A stretch of DNA of 64,000 nucleotides from Bradyrhizobium septentrionale (GCF_011516645.4 NZ_CP088285.1:3924501-3988500), one strand, 5' to 3'; numbered from the stretch's first letter, positions 33,813-42,107 are shown. Made by a program: numbers and translations. Notes: generated from the letters alone by a model not told the origin.

Positions 33813-34349
33813 GTGACGACCGCCACCGCCCATCCGTCGCATGCTTCCGCCGCCGGCAATCCGGCGCTGAGCTCGGCCCTGGCGATTGCCGCGATTGCGG
33901 CGGCGACGCTGGCCGGCGCCTGGTTCTTCCAGCTGGTGCTGGAGATCATGCCCTGTCCGCTCTGCCTCGAGCAGCGCTATGCCTATTACCTCGCGATCCC
34001 GCTCGGCGTCGTGGTCGCGCTTGCGGCGGCCCGCGGCGCCCCGCGGTGGTTGCTGCTTGCAGGGCTCGTGATCCTCGGCCTCGCCGCGCTCGCCAATGCC
34101 GGGCTCGGCGCCTATCACGCCGGCGTCGAATGGGGTTTTTGGCCGGGGCCGACCGATTGCACCGGACCGCTGGTGGATTTCGGCAAGGCCGGCTCGCTGC
34201 TGGATCAGCTCGACAAGGTCAAGGTGGTCCGCTGCGACGAGGTGCAGTGGCGCTTCCTCGGCATCTCGCTCGCCGGCTACAACGTGCTGATCTCGCTGCT
34301 GATGGCCGCGATCGCCGGCTGGGGCGTGGCGAAGGCGGCCAAGGTCTGA
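33813..34349 (+). CDS. dsbB: Disulfide bond formation protein B
   Basis: 178 aa from the GTG at 33813, chosen because AGGAGG lies six bases before it. It is an inner-membrane protein with four hydrophobic helices that reoxidises DsbA using quinone. Cys48-Pro-Leu-Cys51 (MPCPLCLEQRYAYY) is the quinone-linked pair. The second periplasmic pair is in GPTDCTGPLV and VVRCDEVQW. The final helix is NVLISLLMAAIAGWGV. A DsbA-like protein is encoded at 42921, so both halves of the pathway may be in this window. Confidence 0.9.
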   Translation: MTTATAHPSHASAAGNPALSSALAIAAIAAATLAGAWFFQLVLEIMPCPLCLEQRYAYYLAIPLGVVVALAAARGAPRWLLLAGLVILGLAALANAGLGAYHAGVEWGFWPGPTDCTGPLVDFGKAGSLLDQLDKVKVVRCDEVQWRFLGISLAGYNVLISLLMAAIAGWGVAKAAKV

Positions 34350-34387
34350 CGTGAAGGCCTGACAGAACAGGCCCTGACTCAACCGAT

Positions 34388-34519
34388 CTATTTCTTCTTT
34401 CCCGGCGCGAAGCTCGGCTGTCCGCCGCCCTTCAGGCTGGGGGCCGCGGCGATCACCTTGACCTTCTCCTTCTTGGGCTTCTTGGCTTCCCGGTTGCTGC
34501 GTCGCTCGCCTTTGGACAT
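34388..34519 (-). CDS. 43-residue basic protein
   Basis: The ATG at 34519 is preceded by GGAG six bases upstream. The product is very basic: MSKGERRSNREAKKPKKEKV, then a short Gly/Pro tail ending in three lysines. It has no membrane segment and may bind nucleic acid or be a ribosome-associated short protein. Short proteins of this style recur in Bradyrhizobium genomes by recollection. Convergent with dsbB. Confidence 0.65.
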   Translation of the reverse strand: MSKGERRSNREAKKPKKEKVKVIAAAPSLKGGGQPSFAPGKKK

Positions 34520-35036
34520 GACGGTCTCCATTGTGCTTATCGAGAGGATCGGATCGATCCGCCAAAGCTTGGCCGTTGGGGGGCAGGCTCTGACGTCGAC
34601 GTGGATTTGCCTGTGCGAAGCAATGGCGGCTTCGCGAAAACGCGTGAGGTGTGGAGGAGAGCCGCTGCGATCACACCAAAGCAGGCAGCAGCGGAACGAC
34701 GATGGATGCCACGATCCATTCGGCCAGCCGAAAATTGCCGCAAGAGATGCTTCCTGTTCATTGCGGCGGCAGCGCGCGCGGCCCTCAGTCACCGGCCGAT
34801 GCCGTGGGGACACGCGATGATCATCGAGCGTAGGCCGATGTCACCCAAATAGCGAGCGCGAAAGTATCCGGCGGCGCTGCGGCAACAACGCACAGCACGC
34901 AATGGCAAGCGTCCCGTCGCTCTGGTCCCGGCAACACAGCCGGAAAAGCCCAGAAAGCTGTGGCTATTGCGGCCGAAGGGGCGCATGCTCGCCGTGGGGT
35001 CGCACTGCCGCAAGACGTTTCGCAAGAGGCCGGCCC
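34520..35036. other. Non-coding interval
   Basis: About 515 bp with only short frames that lack a ribosome site or family resemblance. Divergent promoters for the small basic protein and for the small-gene cluster are expected at its two ends. Confidence 0.5.
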
Positions 35037-35306
35037 GTGACCATCCGCTCACAACGTGAAGTCGTCACCTTCCGGCATCCATTCCGGATTAGAGGCATCG
35101 ATCGTGAATTGCCTGCAGGGGCCTATGAGGTGATTACCGACGAAGAGGCGATCGAAGGGCTCTCATTCGCGGCGTTCCGCCGTGTCGCCACGATGATCAT
35201 CGTGCCGGCACAAGGCTCGCGCGGACTGGCGACGGAGATGGTGTCGATCGGCTCGGTCGATCTCGCGGACGCCCAGCGTATCGACGCGAGCACATCCAAT
35301 GACTGA
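35037..35306 (+). CDS. Small uncharacterised protein, first of a cluster
   Basis: 89 aa from the GTG at 35037, with AGAGG seven bases upstream. It begins VTIRSQREVVTFRHPFRIRG and has beta-hairpin-like stretches (ELPAGAYEVITDEEAIEG, RRVATMIIVPAQ). I do not recognise a named family, though this pattern recurs in rhizobia. The last codons overlap the next start by eight bases, so the two are translationally coupled. Confidence 0.7.
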   Translation: MTIRSQREVVTFRHPFRIRGIDRELPAGAYEVITDEEAIEGLSFAAFRRVATMIIVPAQGSRGLATEMVSIGSVDLADAQRIDASTSND

Positions 35307-35595
35307 CGAGCCGCTCGACCTCGATCGCCACCGCGGCATGGCGGCGCAGAAGGCCACCGATATTCGCCGTGCGCTGGCGGAAATCGAGACCCACGCGAGG
35401 GATCTGCGCGAACGTCAGGCCGCGCTTGAAACCGGACTGCTGGCGGCACCCGCGACGTCGTGGCCGGAGGTCGCCGCCAAGGCGCGCTACGTCCTGAATC
35501 TGTACGCAGCGAGCCTGCCGCCGGAGGATACAAGGCATCGCGATCTGGTCACGGCAATTCTCGAGGATTTTGTCCGGCTCACCGAGCCGCGATAA
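35299..35595 (+). CDS. Small helical protein, coupled to the previous gene
   Basis: 98 aa, nearly all helix, with a charged heptad-like stretch (IRRALAEIETHARDLRERQAALETGLL) that may form a coiled coil. The rest reads WPEVAAKARYVLNLYAASLPPEDTRHRDLVTAILEDFVRL. The function is unknown. It overlaps the upstream gene by eight bases and is followed by a DUF1488-type gene after 37 bp. Confidence 0.75.
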   Translation: MTDEPLDLDRHRGMAAQKATDIRRALAEIETHARDLRERQAALETGLLAAPATSWPEVAAKARYVLNLYAASLPPEDTRHRDLVTAILEDFVRLTEPR

Positions 35596-35632
35596 GCCAG
35601 GACCACTGCGCGGCTTTGAAGGAACCGGTCAC

Positions 35633-35917
35633 ATGACGCTTAGGCAGGGTCGCTTCATCAGCTACGAGTACGACAGGATGGTCGTGCTGTTTTCGATGCA
35701 CGACGACCAGAAGGAGATCCATTGCGCGATCTCGACCTCCGCCATGGATGAATTGGAAGGTGGAGCGCTCGGGCGCGCGGGCCACCGCGAGACCCAGTTC
35801 ATGCGCCTGCGCGAGCGCATCGAAGCCTGCGCCGACGGCAAGTACCAGGCGAAGGAGTTCGAGGGAGCGCCGCCCGGGATCGTCCTGCGCAGCATCGATT
35901 TCCGGAAGCAACGATAG
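35633..35917 (+). CDS. DUF1488 family protein
   Basis: 94 aa from the ATG at 35633, with GAAGGA upstream. It resembles DUF1488: EYDRMVVLFSMHDDQKEIHCAISTSAMDELEG, then RLRERIEACADGKYQ and a final GIVLRSIDF. This is a small alpha/beta protein with no known activity, common in proteobacteria. It belongs to the small-gene run starting at 35037 and may share its message. Confidence 0.72.
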   Translation: MTLRQGRFISYEYDRMVVLFSMHDDQKEIHCAISTSAMDELEGGALGRAGHRETQFMRLRERIEACADGKYQAKEFEGAPPGIVLRSIDFRKQR

Positions 35918-36014
35918 CGGCTTCCCTGTGCGAAGGCCCTGACGCAGGTCAGGTGTTTCAAGGTGGAGGCTATCCCGCCGTCACCGTCCCCGACTTTGCG
36001 CGACAGACGAGCCT

Positions 36015-36395
36015 ATGCTGATCAACGTGCGCCGCGTCCCCGTTGAGTTGTTGCTGTTGGCCAATGAGACGCTGATGCGCCTCAAGAGCCGGCGCAATCT
36101 CATCGCCACGTTGATGAGCGAGCAGCGCCCGAGATACGCGATCGCCGAGATACATGGTGCGAGCTGCCGGCTGGCCGCGTTATGGCGCGCAGTCGCGAGC
36201 GAGCGGCTCGAGGAATGGAACGAAGCCCAGCCCGATTCGGTCTATGCCCGGATCACCGGGCCCTTGTGGCGCGCTGCAGCGGCTGCGAAGCTGCAAACCG
36301 ACCGGGACGAAGAGCTGTGGTTCGATCCCGTGGAGCTGACGGCGTTGGCGCGATCGTTCCGCGATCAGCCGAATCAGTCGACGGCCGAGGCATGA
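36015..36395 (+). CDS. Uncharacterised small protein
   Basis: 126 aa, starting at ATG 36015, with no strong ribosome site. Hydrophilic and helical, with Arg- and Trp-containing segments (RLAALWRAVASERLEEWNEA, GPLWRAAAAAKLQTDRDEELW). No transmembrane segment or named motif. It closes the small-gene run and lies before repeat DNA. Confidence 0.6.
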   Translation: MLINVRRVPVELLLLANETLMRLKSRRNLIATLMSEQRPRYAIAEIHGASCRLAALWRAVASERLEEWNEAQPDSVYARITGPLWRAAAAAKLQTDRDEELWFDPVELTALARSFRDQPNQSTAEA

Positions 36396-36409
36396 TCGGG
36401 ATTGGCGCT

Positions 36410-36630
36410 GCAGGGTGGGTAGAGCGTCGCGAAACCCGCCAGGCTTCCACGGTTAAAGCCCGTCCGCCTCTCAATCCGTCATGCTGAGGAGGCCGCGTTT
36501 GCGGCCGTCTCGAAGCATGCACGGCCACCAGCCGGGCCGTTCATCCTTCGAGGCTCGCCCAGCGGTGCAAGTGCACCGCAAGGCTCGCACCTCCAGCGAC
36601 AACGGCGAAGCCGTTGCGCGGGGATGACGG
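36410..36630. repeat. Family A half-copy followed by family D repeat
   Basis: 36410-36441 is one arm of the family A palindrome (GCAGGGTGGGTAGAGCGTCG, GAAACCCGCC). 36477-36630 has the family D modules TGCTGAGGAGGCCGCGTTTG, GGCTCGCCCAGCGGTGCAAG and CAACGGCGAAGCCGTTGCGC. Confidence 0.75.
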
Positions 36631-36638
36631 TTGGTAGG

Positions 36639-37724
36639 TCAATCGTCGACGTCGTCCTGCGGCCGTCCGAACAGATGGATGATGCCCGGGGTCGAGATGG
36701 TGACGAACAGGAAGCGCGACAGATGGTGCGCGCCGACGAAGATCGGGTCGATGTGCAGCGTCAGCGCCAGCGCCAGCATCGCATCCATCGCGCCGGGCGC
36801 GAACGCGACCACGACGTCGGAGAGCCGGACATGGGTGGTGAAGCCGATCACTGCGACGAACACCGCGGAGATCAGAATCGCGATCGCGAACGAGCCGAGC
36901 CCGGCATTGACGTGGCTCAGCAGGGTCGAGGTCTTCATCCGCGCGAAGCGGGTGCCGATCAGCGCGCCGATGCCGACCAGTGCGACGTTGCGGATCCAGG
37001 GCGGCAGGCCGCCATCGACCAGCCCGGAGCCATGCAGCAGGCTGGAGGCGAGCATCGCGCCGAACATCCAGCTCGCCGGAAACTTGACCCAGCGCAGCAG
37101 CAGCGAAACGCCGATCGACCCGGCGACCAGCGCGGCAAGTCCGAGCGGTGAGGCGACCGAGGTCGGCAGTGACGGCGGTGCGCCGTGCGTCACCCCGGTC
37201 AGCGCCAGCACCAGCGGCAGCGCCGCGGTCAGGATGATCACGCGCATGGTCTGCACCACGGCGATCGCCGCGACGTCGGCGCCTTTTTCCGCGGCCAGGA
37301 TCGTGATCTGCGACAGCGCGCCGGGGCTGCCGGCGAGGAAGGCCGAGGTCTGGTCCCAGCCATGGACGCGCTGCAGATAGAGGCTCGAGCCGAAGGTCGA
37401 GCAGAACGTCGCCAGCGCCAAGAGGCCGATGGTGAGCGGATAGGAACTCATATGCTGCAGCAATTGCTGCGACATCAGCGAGCCCAGCGAAATGCCGAGC
37501 AGCAGCAGCACCGACTGCGTCAGCACCGGCGGCACCGCGAGCGGCCGCCCCATCAGCGCGGCGATCGCAACCGCAGCCATCGCCCCCGAGATCAGGCCGC
37601 CCGGCAATTCTGCCCACAAAAACAGCAAGCCGCCGGCGGCGCCGATGACGAGTGTCTCGAGCCCGTTCAGAACTTTGCTGCGGTCGGGAATGGCCGTTGC
37701 CATCGAAGCGCGGATCAGGGTCAC
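36639..37724 (-). CDS. AbrB-family (PF05145-type) membrane protein
   Basis: 361 aa from a GTG start with AAGG upstream; an ATG seven codons later is possible. Two repeats of five or so hydrophobic helices show the duplicated family signature: LPGGLISGAMAAVAIAAL in the first half and KFPASWMFGAMLASSLL in the second. FLAGSPGALSQITILAAEKGADVAAIAVVQTMR and FAPGAMDAMLALALTLHIDPIFVGAHHLSRF are the conserved loop pairs. The family is often annotated as ammonia monooxygenase or AbrB regulator without evidence; a transporter is more likely. Confidence 0.85.
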   Translation of the reverse strand: MTLIRASMATAIPDRSKVLNGLETLVIGAAGGLLFLWAELPGGLISGAMAAVAIAALMGRPLAVPPVLTQSVLLLLGISLGSLMSQQLLQHMSSYPLTIGLLALATFCSTFGSSLYLQRVHGWDQTSAFLAGSPGALSQITILAAEKGADVAAIAVVQTMRVIILTAALPLVLALTGVTHGAPPSLPTSVASPLGLAALVAGSIGVSLLLRWVKFPASWMFGAMLASSLLHGSGLVDGGLPPWIRNVALVGIGALIGTRFARMKTSTLLSHVNAGLGSFAIAILISAVFVAVIGFTTHVRLSDVVVAFAPGAMDAMLALALTLHIDPIFVGAHHLSRFLFVTISTPGIIHLFGRPQDDVDD

Positions 37725-37870
37725 GCCGCCTTATGGCAAATTCGCAACCACGGGACAAATGCATCTCGCGATTGCAGCATTGCGCCGGAAAACGCGGGCG
37801 CCTCGCCTGGCGCACATATTTTCACCCGCTCGCAAACGGGCCGGGGATCAAGACCACTATCCCCACAAAC

Positions 37871-37950
37871 TCGTCATGCCCGGGCTTGTCCTGGGCGTTT
37901 TGACGCGAAAGAAAGACGTGGATGGCCGGGACAAGCCCGGCCATGACGGT
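37871..37950. repeat. Family F repeat copy
   Basis: TCGTCATGCCCGGGCTTGTC pairs with GGACAAGCCCGGCCATGACG, an interrupted palindrome. Related to 63545-63670. It lies just past the psiF stop. Confidence 0.75.
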
Positions 37951-37967
37951 ACGGGAAAGTCCGCAAT

Positions 37968-38258
37968 TTACTTCGTGGCCGCCGGGGCGGCGGCGGGCGC
38001 TGCCGACTTGTCGCCGGCTTCCTTGATGCACGCCTTGCGAAACTTCTTGCGCTCCTTGCCCTTCAGGCCCTTCTCGTCGGCCTGCTTCGAGCAATCAAGC
38101 GAGGCGGCGCTGCGCGGCTTGGCTTCCTTCGGCGCCTTGGCCTGGGCCGCGGGAGCGGCGTCCTTGGCGGCAGGCGCGGCGGTTTGCGCGAAGGCGCCGC
38201 CCATCAGCAGCAGGGAGGCAAGGGCGGTTGCGGTCGCGAACGTCGAAATCTTCGTCAT
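37968..38258 (-). CDS. psiF: PsiF-like exported protein
   Basis: 96 aa from the ATG at 38258 (GAGG upstream). A signal peptide (FATATALASLLLMGGAFAQ) is followed by an Ala/Lys/Pro linker and one PsiF-type repeat: SLDCSKQADEKGLKGKERKKFRKACIKEA, with the spaced Cys pair. PsiF is phosphate-starvation-induced in E. coli and its function is unknown. E. coli PsiF has two such repeats, so this one is reduced. It is divergent from a second small exported protein. Confidence 0.85.
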   Translation of the reverse strand: MTKISTFATATALASLLLMGGAFAQTAAPAAKDAAPAAQAKAPKEAKPRSAASLDCSKQADEKGLKGKERKKFRKACIKEAGDKSAAPAAAPAATK

Positions 38259-38438
38259 GAAGGCACCTCGTGAGGAAAGGAGGCCGAAACGTTGCGCGGC
38301 GATGCTGAACCGTGGATGAACGTGCGGCGGTCCTGCCGCCACAATATTTTGACGGGGAGGCGCGTCCGCGCGTTGTCGCAAGTCGGGGTTGCGCTAGGAT
38401 AATGGTCTTATGCCAATGCCCCCAAAGGGAGACCAGGG

Positions 38439-38930
38439 ATGACCATTCAAACCAGATTGTTGTGTGTGATTGCGGTGTCGGGCTTTGCAGCCTTTGCGGC
38501 GAGCGCACCGGCGCAGGCCCTGACCGCGCAGGAATGCAGCGCCAAGTACCAGGCGGCCAAGACAGCCGGCACCCTCGCCGGCCAGAAGTGGAATGATTTC
38601 CGCAAGGCTCAATGCGGCGCTGACGCGACCCCGGCCGCAGCGCCCGCCGCTCCGCCGCCCGCTGCCGCCGCGCCCCCTCCGGCCGCGCCGAAGGAAGCCA
38701 AGAAGGAAGCCGCTCCCGCCGCAGCCCCGGCGCTGCCGGCAGGTCCGGCCGTGTTTCCGAACGCCATCGATCCCAAATATGCCAAGGAGTCCGAAGGCAA
38801 GGGACGCATGCACACCTGCGTCGACCAGTACAACGCCAACAAGACCACGGGCGGCAATGGCGGCCTGAAGTGGATCCAGAAGGGCGGCGGCTATTACAGC
38901 GAATGCAACAAGCGCCTGAAGGGCGCCTGA
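38439..38930 (+). CDS. Exported protein with Cys pairs, PsiF-like neighbour
   Basis: 163 aa. A signal peptide (LLCVIAVSGFAAFAASAPAQA) is followed by ECSAKYQAAKTAGTLAGQKWNDFRKAQC, whose layout resembles the PsiF repeat (Cys, K, G-x-x-W-N-D-F-R-K-x-x-C). Then comes a 45-residue Pro/Ala linker and a second Cys-pair region (GRMHTCVDQYNANKTTGGNGG, KWIQKGGGYYSECNKRL). Proteins of this pattern are frequent in Bradyrhizobium. Divergent from psiF across 180 bp, which suggests shared control. Confidence 0.75.
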   Translation: MTIQTRLLCVIAVSGFAAFAASAPAQALTAQECSAKYQAAKTAGTLAGQKWNDFRKAQCGADATPAAAPAAPPPAAAAPPPAAPKEAKKEAAPAAAPALPAGPAVFPNAIDPKYAKESEGKGRMHTCVDQYNANKTTGGNGGLKWIQKGGGYYSECNKRLKGA

Positions 38931-38942
38931 GGCCAGCCACAT

Positions 38943-39046
38943 CTGTCATCGCCCGCGCAGGCGGGCGATCCAGTACGCCGCGGCGTCTCGGCTCAAGCAT
39001 TGGCGTCTCTGGAATACTGGATCACCCGCATGCGCGGGTGATGACA
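38943..39046. repeat. Dispersed repeat, family B copy 2
   Basis: CTGTCATCGCCCGCGCAGGC opens it and ACCCGCATGCGCGGGTGATG closes it, with GGCGATCCAGTACGCCGCGG and GGAATACTGGATCACC inside: two small hairpins joined by pairing CCAGTA/TACTGG. Nearly the same as 55574-55678. Confidence 0.85.
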
Positions 39047-39118
39047 CCGATGGTGAGGCAAGACACTCGATGTGGGAGCGGCCGGCGCGAGCTGGCCGCT
39101 CTTCTGTTGGCTCCAGAT

Positions 39119-39676
39119 CTACTGGTCGTCCGTGAGCAGCTTGTCCGCCGACTGCGCCAGCAGTTGCGCGCGCTTGCGCGGGCCGCGCTCGAGAAACAGC
39201 AGGCTCTGGCCGAAGATGAAGCAGTAGAACAGGAAGGCCTGCGCATCGGCCTCCTCGGCCGCTAGGCCGGTGGCGCGATAGAGCTGGCCGACATTCTTCA
39301 GCCGCGCGGCGTCGACGCTCGCGGCGGCAGTGGCCGCCGCCTCGTCGGTGCGCGCCCATTGCCGGATCGCGAGCTCGACCGCCATCGCTTCGGTGTTCAT
39401 GCGCTCCGAATAGAGCGTGATGATCGCCTTCAGCCGCTCGCGCGCGCTCGCGCCGTCGAGCGCGGTCTGCTTCTCGATCGCGGCGATGCGGCCGTCGCGC
39501 CAGCGCGTCAGCATGGCCTCGAGCAGCGCGGCACGGTCCCGAAAGCGGCGGTAGAAGCCGCCCTTGGTGACGCCGAGATTCTTCGCCAGCACCTCGACCC
39601 GCACACCGTCGACGCCGCTATGCGCGAGTTCGGCGAAGCCGGCCGCGACCCAGACATCGCCCTTGGTTTCAGTCAT
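39119..39676 (-). CDS. TetR family regulator of the adjacent thioesterase genes
   Basis: 185 aa from the ATG at 39676 (GGAGATCAC upstream). The DNA-binding part is FAELAHSGVDGVRVEVLAKNLGVTKGGFYRRFRDRAALLEAML; the C-terminal domain is a ligand-binding helical bundle. It is divergent from a thioesterase gene across a region holding two palindromic operators, consistent with repression of both sides and induction by an acyl-CoA or aromatic acid, by inference. Confidence 0.88.
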   Translation of the reverse strand: MTETKGDVWVAAGFAELAHSGVDGVRVEVLAKNLGVTKGGFYRRFRDRAALLEAMLTRWRDGRIAAIEKQTALDGASARERLKAIITLYSERMNTEAMAVELAIRQWARTDEAAATAAASVDAARLKNVGQLYRATGLAAEEADAQAFLFYCFIFGQSLLFLERGPRKRAQLLAQSADKLLTDDQ

Positions 39677-39698
39677 GTGATCTCCGCAGACCCCTCTG

Positions 39699-39712
39699 AT
39701 ACGGTACCGTAT
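39699..39712. promoter_or_regulatory. TetR operator, perfect palindrome
   Basis: ATACGGTACCGTAT is a perfect 14-bp palindrome 23 bp upstream of the TetR start codon. Its half-site ATACGGTA recurs in the second operator at 39731-39750. Confidence 0.85.
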
Positions 39713-39730
39713 TGTTAGCCTGCTTCCTCC

Positions 39731-39750
39731 TTGATACGCTACCGTATCAA
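39731..39750. promoter_or_regulatory. TetR operator, second site
   Basis: TTGATACGCTACCGTATCAA is a 20-bp palindrome apart from the central bases, with the same half-site as 39699-39712. The two sites are about 35 bp centre to centre and the second lies just before the thioesterase ribosome site. Confidence 0.85.
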
Positions 39751-39768
39751 ACAATAAGGGAGAGTACG

Positions 39769-40203
39769 ATGGAGGGCGAGGCGACCTACCGCGGCGCGGT
39801 CTATCCGTGGCATTGCGACCACATAGGCCACATGAACGTGATGTGGTATGTCGGCAAGTTCGACGAGGCGAACTGGAACATGTTCGCGCGGATCGGGCTG
39901 ACGCCGACCTATCTGCGCGAATCCGGCTGCGGCATGGCCGCCGTGCAGCAGACCATCTCCTACAAGCGCGAGCTGCTCGCCGGTGACATCATCGAGGTCA
40001 AGAGCCGGCTGATCGAATTCCGCGACAAATCGATCCGCTTCCTGCATGAGATGCGCAACGCGGAGACCGGCGAGGTCGTCGCGACCTGCGAGATCGCGGC
40101 CGTGCATATCGACCGCGCGGCGCGCAAATCGGTGCCGTTCGCGCCGGCGATCCGCTACGCCGCGATGCCGCACCTCGTGCCCGCAGAACCTGCGATCGCG
40201 TGA
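39769..40203 (+). CDS. 4HBT-type acyl-CoA thioesterase
   Basis: 144 aa from the ATG at 39769 (AAGGGAG upstream). The single-hotdog 4-hydroxybenzoyl-CoA thioesterase pattern is clear: VYPWHCDHIGHMNVMWYVGKFDEANW (D-H-x-G-H-x-N), then ISYKRELLAGDIIEVKSRL and FLHEMRNAETGEVVATCEIAAVHID. It hydrolyses acyl-CoA thioesters in the cytosol. The substrate is not readable. It forms a coupled pair with the next gene, both under the TetR operators. Confidence 0.9.
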   Translation: MEGEATYRGAVYPWHCDHIGHMNVMWYVGKFDEANWNMFARIGLTPTYLRESGCGMAAVQQTISYKRELLAGDIIEVKSRLIEFRDKSIRFLHEMRNAETGEVVATCEIAAVHIDRAARKSVPFAPAIRYAAMPHLVPAEPAIA

Positions 40204-40652
40204 CCGCCATGCCGCGTTTCGAACCGAAGAATCCCGACTATCGCGCAGTCGCGACCGCGACATTCGGGCGCCAGCGCGCGATGCAGACGCTCGGCATCTC
40301 GATCGCGCGCATCGAGCCCGGCGAGGTCGATCTCGCAATGCCCTATGCGCCGGAGTTCTGCCAGCAGAACGGCTTTGTGCATGCCGGCATCATCACTGCT
40401 GGCCTCGACAATGCCTGCGGGATCGCCGCCTTCACGCTGATGCCCGACGGCTCCGACATCCTCACCGTGGAGTTCAAGACCAACCTTCTGGCGCCGGCCC
40501 GCGGCGAGCGGTTCGTGTTCTGCGGCGTCGTGGTCAAGCCCGGCCGTACGCTGACCGTCTGCGACGGCAGGGCTTACGCGGTGCAGGACGGCGTCGAAAC
40601 GCTGATCGCGACCATGAGCGGAACGCTGATGGCGTTGCAGCGGCGGGCGTAA
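40200..40652 (+). CDS. PaaI-type thioesterase
   Basis: 150 aa from a GTG that overlaps the upstream stop (GTGA). The PaaI/hotdog pattern is FCQQNGFVHAGIITAGLDNACGIAAFTLMPDGSDILTVEFKTNLLAPARG, with the G-x-V-H-A-G-x-I and EFKxNxLxPA blocks typical of phenylacetate-pathway PaaI and YbgC-like proteins. It acts on acyl- or aryl-CoA esters in the cytosol. Two different hotdog enzymes in one regulated operon suggest adjacent steps, or repair of CoA trapping. Confidence 0.9.
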   Translation: MTAMPRFEPKNPDYRAVATATFGRQRAMQTLGISIARIEPGEVDLAMPYAPEFCQQNGFVHAGIITAGLDNACGIAAFTLMPDGSDILTVEFKTNLLAPARGERFVFCGVVVKPGRTLTVCDGRAYAVQDGVETLIATMSGTLMALQRRA

Positions 40653-40696
40653 GTTTGCGCTACCGACTTTTCCGTCCTTCGGGCGCAATCTATCAC

Positions 40697-40852
40697 CGTC
40701 ACCCTGAGGAGCCGCGCTTGCGCGGCGTCTCGAAGGGTCGACGGCCCCACTCTCGGCGAAGAAGCAACGTGTGGCAACATCCGGGCCGTGCATCCTTCGG
40801 GGCTCGCCCAGCGGCGCAAGTGCGCCGCAAGGCTCGCACCTCAGGATGACGG
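40697..40852. repeat. Family D repeat, long copy
   Basis: Begins CGTCACCCTGAGGAGCCGCG and ends CACCTCAGGATGACGG, with GGCTCGCCCAGCGGCGCAAG inside; the ends are complementary. Same module set as 18131-18315 and 36477-36630. Confidence 0.85.
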
Positions 40853-40926
40853 TGCTTGGGGAGACGCATTGACAAGCTCCCGCCACAACGACCTGATACG
40901 CGGATGCTTCACGTGAGCGTCTCGTC

Positions 40927-41313
40927 ATGATCGCCAGCCTCAGCCTGATCCTGCTCTGTCAGCTGGTCGGCGAGGTCGCCGTGCGGGCGCTTGGCGTGCC
41001 GGTGCCGGGGCCGGTGGTCGGGCTGGTGTTCCTGCTGTTGCTGCTATTGGCGCGCGACCGCTTTCCGGCGCTGGCGCGCGGGCCGCTCGGCGATGACGGC
41101 GTCGAGAGTGCGAGCCGCGCCATGCTGGCCAATCTTTCGCTGCTGTTCGTTCCGGCCGGCGTCGGCGTGGTGCAGAAGCTCGATCTGCTCGCCGAGCACG
41201 GCATCGCGATCCTGGTGATCCTCGCGGTTTCGGTCATCGTGACGCTGCTGGCGACGGTCGCGACCTTCGTTGCGGCGAGCAGTCTGCTGCCGCGCGAGGA
41301 GGACAGGCCGTGA
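40927..41313 (+). CDS. LrgA/CidA family membrane protein
   Basis: 128 aa with four hydrophobic segments (LSLILLCQLVGEVAVRAL, PGPVVGLVFLLLLLLA, LSLLFVPAGVGVVQKLDLL, ILVILAVSVIVTLLATVATFVAAS). The conserved LFVPAGVGV block marks the CidA/LrgA holin-like family, which influences autolysis and export of small organic acids. Its stop overlaps the next start by four bases (GTGA), the usual LrgA-LrgB arrangement. Confidence 0.9.
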   Translation: MIASLSLILLCQLVGEVAVRALGVPVPGPVVGLVFLLLLLLARDRFPALARGPLGDDGVESASRAMLANLSLLFVPAGVGVVQKLDLLAEHGIAILVILAVSVIVTLLATVATFVAASSLLPREEDRP

Positions 41314-42032
41314 GCGATAATCCGTTCTCGCTCTGGGTCTATCTCTCGCAGTCGCCGCTGCTCTGGCTGACCGTGACGCTGCTGATCTATGCCGTGACCG
41401 ATGCGGTGTCGCTGAAGACAAGGCGGCATCCGCTCGCCAATCCCGTGCTGCATTCGCTCTGGATCATCGGCGCGTTCCTGCTCGTGACGAAAACCTCCTA
41501 CACCACCTATTTTGCCGGTGCGCAGTTCGTGCACTTCCTGCTCGGACCTGCGACGGTCGCGCTGGCGGTGCCGCTCTATGAGAACCGCAGGCGGGTCGCG
41601 GCCGCGATCCTGCCGATGCTGGTTGCGCTCGCGGTCGGGTCGCTCACGGCGATCGTCTCGGTGGTGCTGCTGGCGCAGGCGTTCGGGCTGCCGCGCGACA
41701 TCATCCTGTCGCTGGCGCCGAAATCGGTCACCGCCGGCGTCGCGATGGGCATCAGCGAATCGCTGCATGCCGATCCGTCGTTGACGGCGGTGTCGGTGAT
41801 CCTCACCGGCATCATGGGGGCGATCATCGTCACCCCGTTGATGAACTTCACCGGGATTACCGACTTCCGCGGCCGCGGCTTTGCCGCCGGCATCGCCGCC
41901 CATGGCATCGGCACCGCGCGGGCCTTCCAGGTCGACGAGGTCGCCGGCGTCTTTGCCGGGATCGCGATGAGCCTGAACGCGCTGGTCACCTCGCTGCTGG
42001 TGCCGCTCGCGGTGACCTATCTGGTGCGCTGA
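41310..42032 (+). CDS. LrgB/CidB family membrane protein
   Basis: 240 aa, GTG start overlapping lrgA. The LrgB signature is visible: FLLGPATVALAVPLYENRRRV, LAPKSVTAGVAMGISESLHADPSLTAV (K-S-V-T-x-x-x-A) and GIAAHGIGTARAFQVDEVAGVFAGIAM (A-x-H-x-x-G-T-A-x-A). It is the partner of the LrgA-like protein in the inner membrane; plant and bacterial LrgAB-like proteins transport glycolate or pyruvate. Followed 75 bp later by a TauE/SafE gene. Confidence 0.92.
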   Translation: MSDNPFSLWVYLSQSPLLWLTVTLLIYAVTDAVSLKTRRHPLANPVLHSLWIIGAFLLVTKTSYTTYFAGAQFVHFLLGPATVALAVPLYENRRRVAAAILPMLVALAVGSLTAIVSVVLLAQAFGLPRDIILSLAPKSVTAGVAMGISESLHADPSLTAVSVILTGIMGAIIVTPLMNFTGITDFRGRGFAAGIAAHGIGTARAFQVDEVAGVFAGIAMSLNALVTSLLVPLAVTYLVR

Positions 42033-42107
42033 CCTCGGGTGCAGGGCAGTTTTGTGCTGTTGGGATGGCGCTCGGCAGCAAATCCTTCTAGGGTCGCGGC
42101 CTCAAAC

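Noticed and set aside
36639..37724. Ammonia monooxygenase annotation for the AbrB-type membrane protein.
   Set aside because: That label is a common database carry-over. The sequence shows only a duplicated membrane family without metal-binding motifs of AMO.
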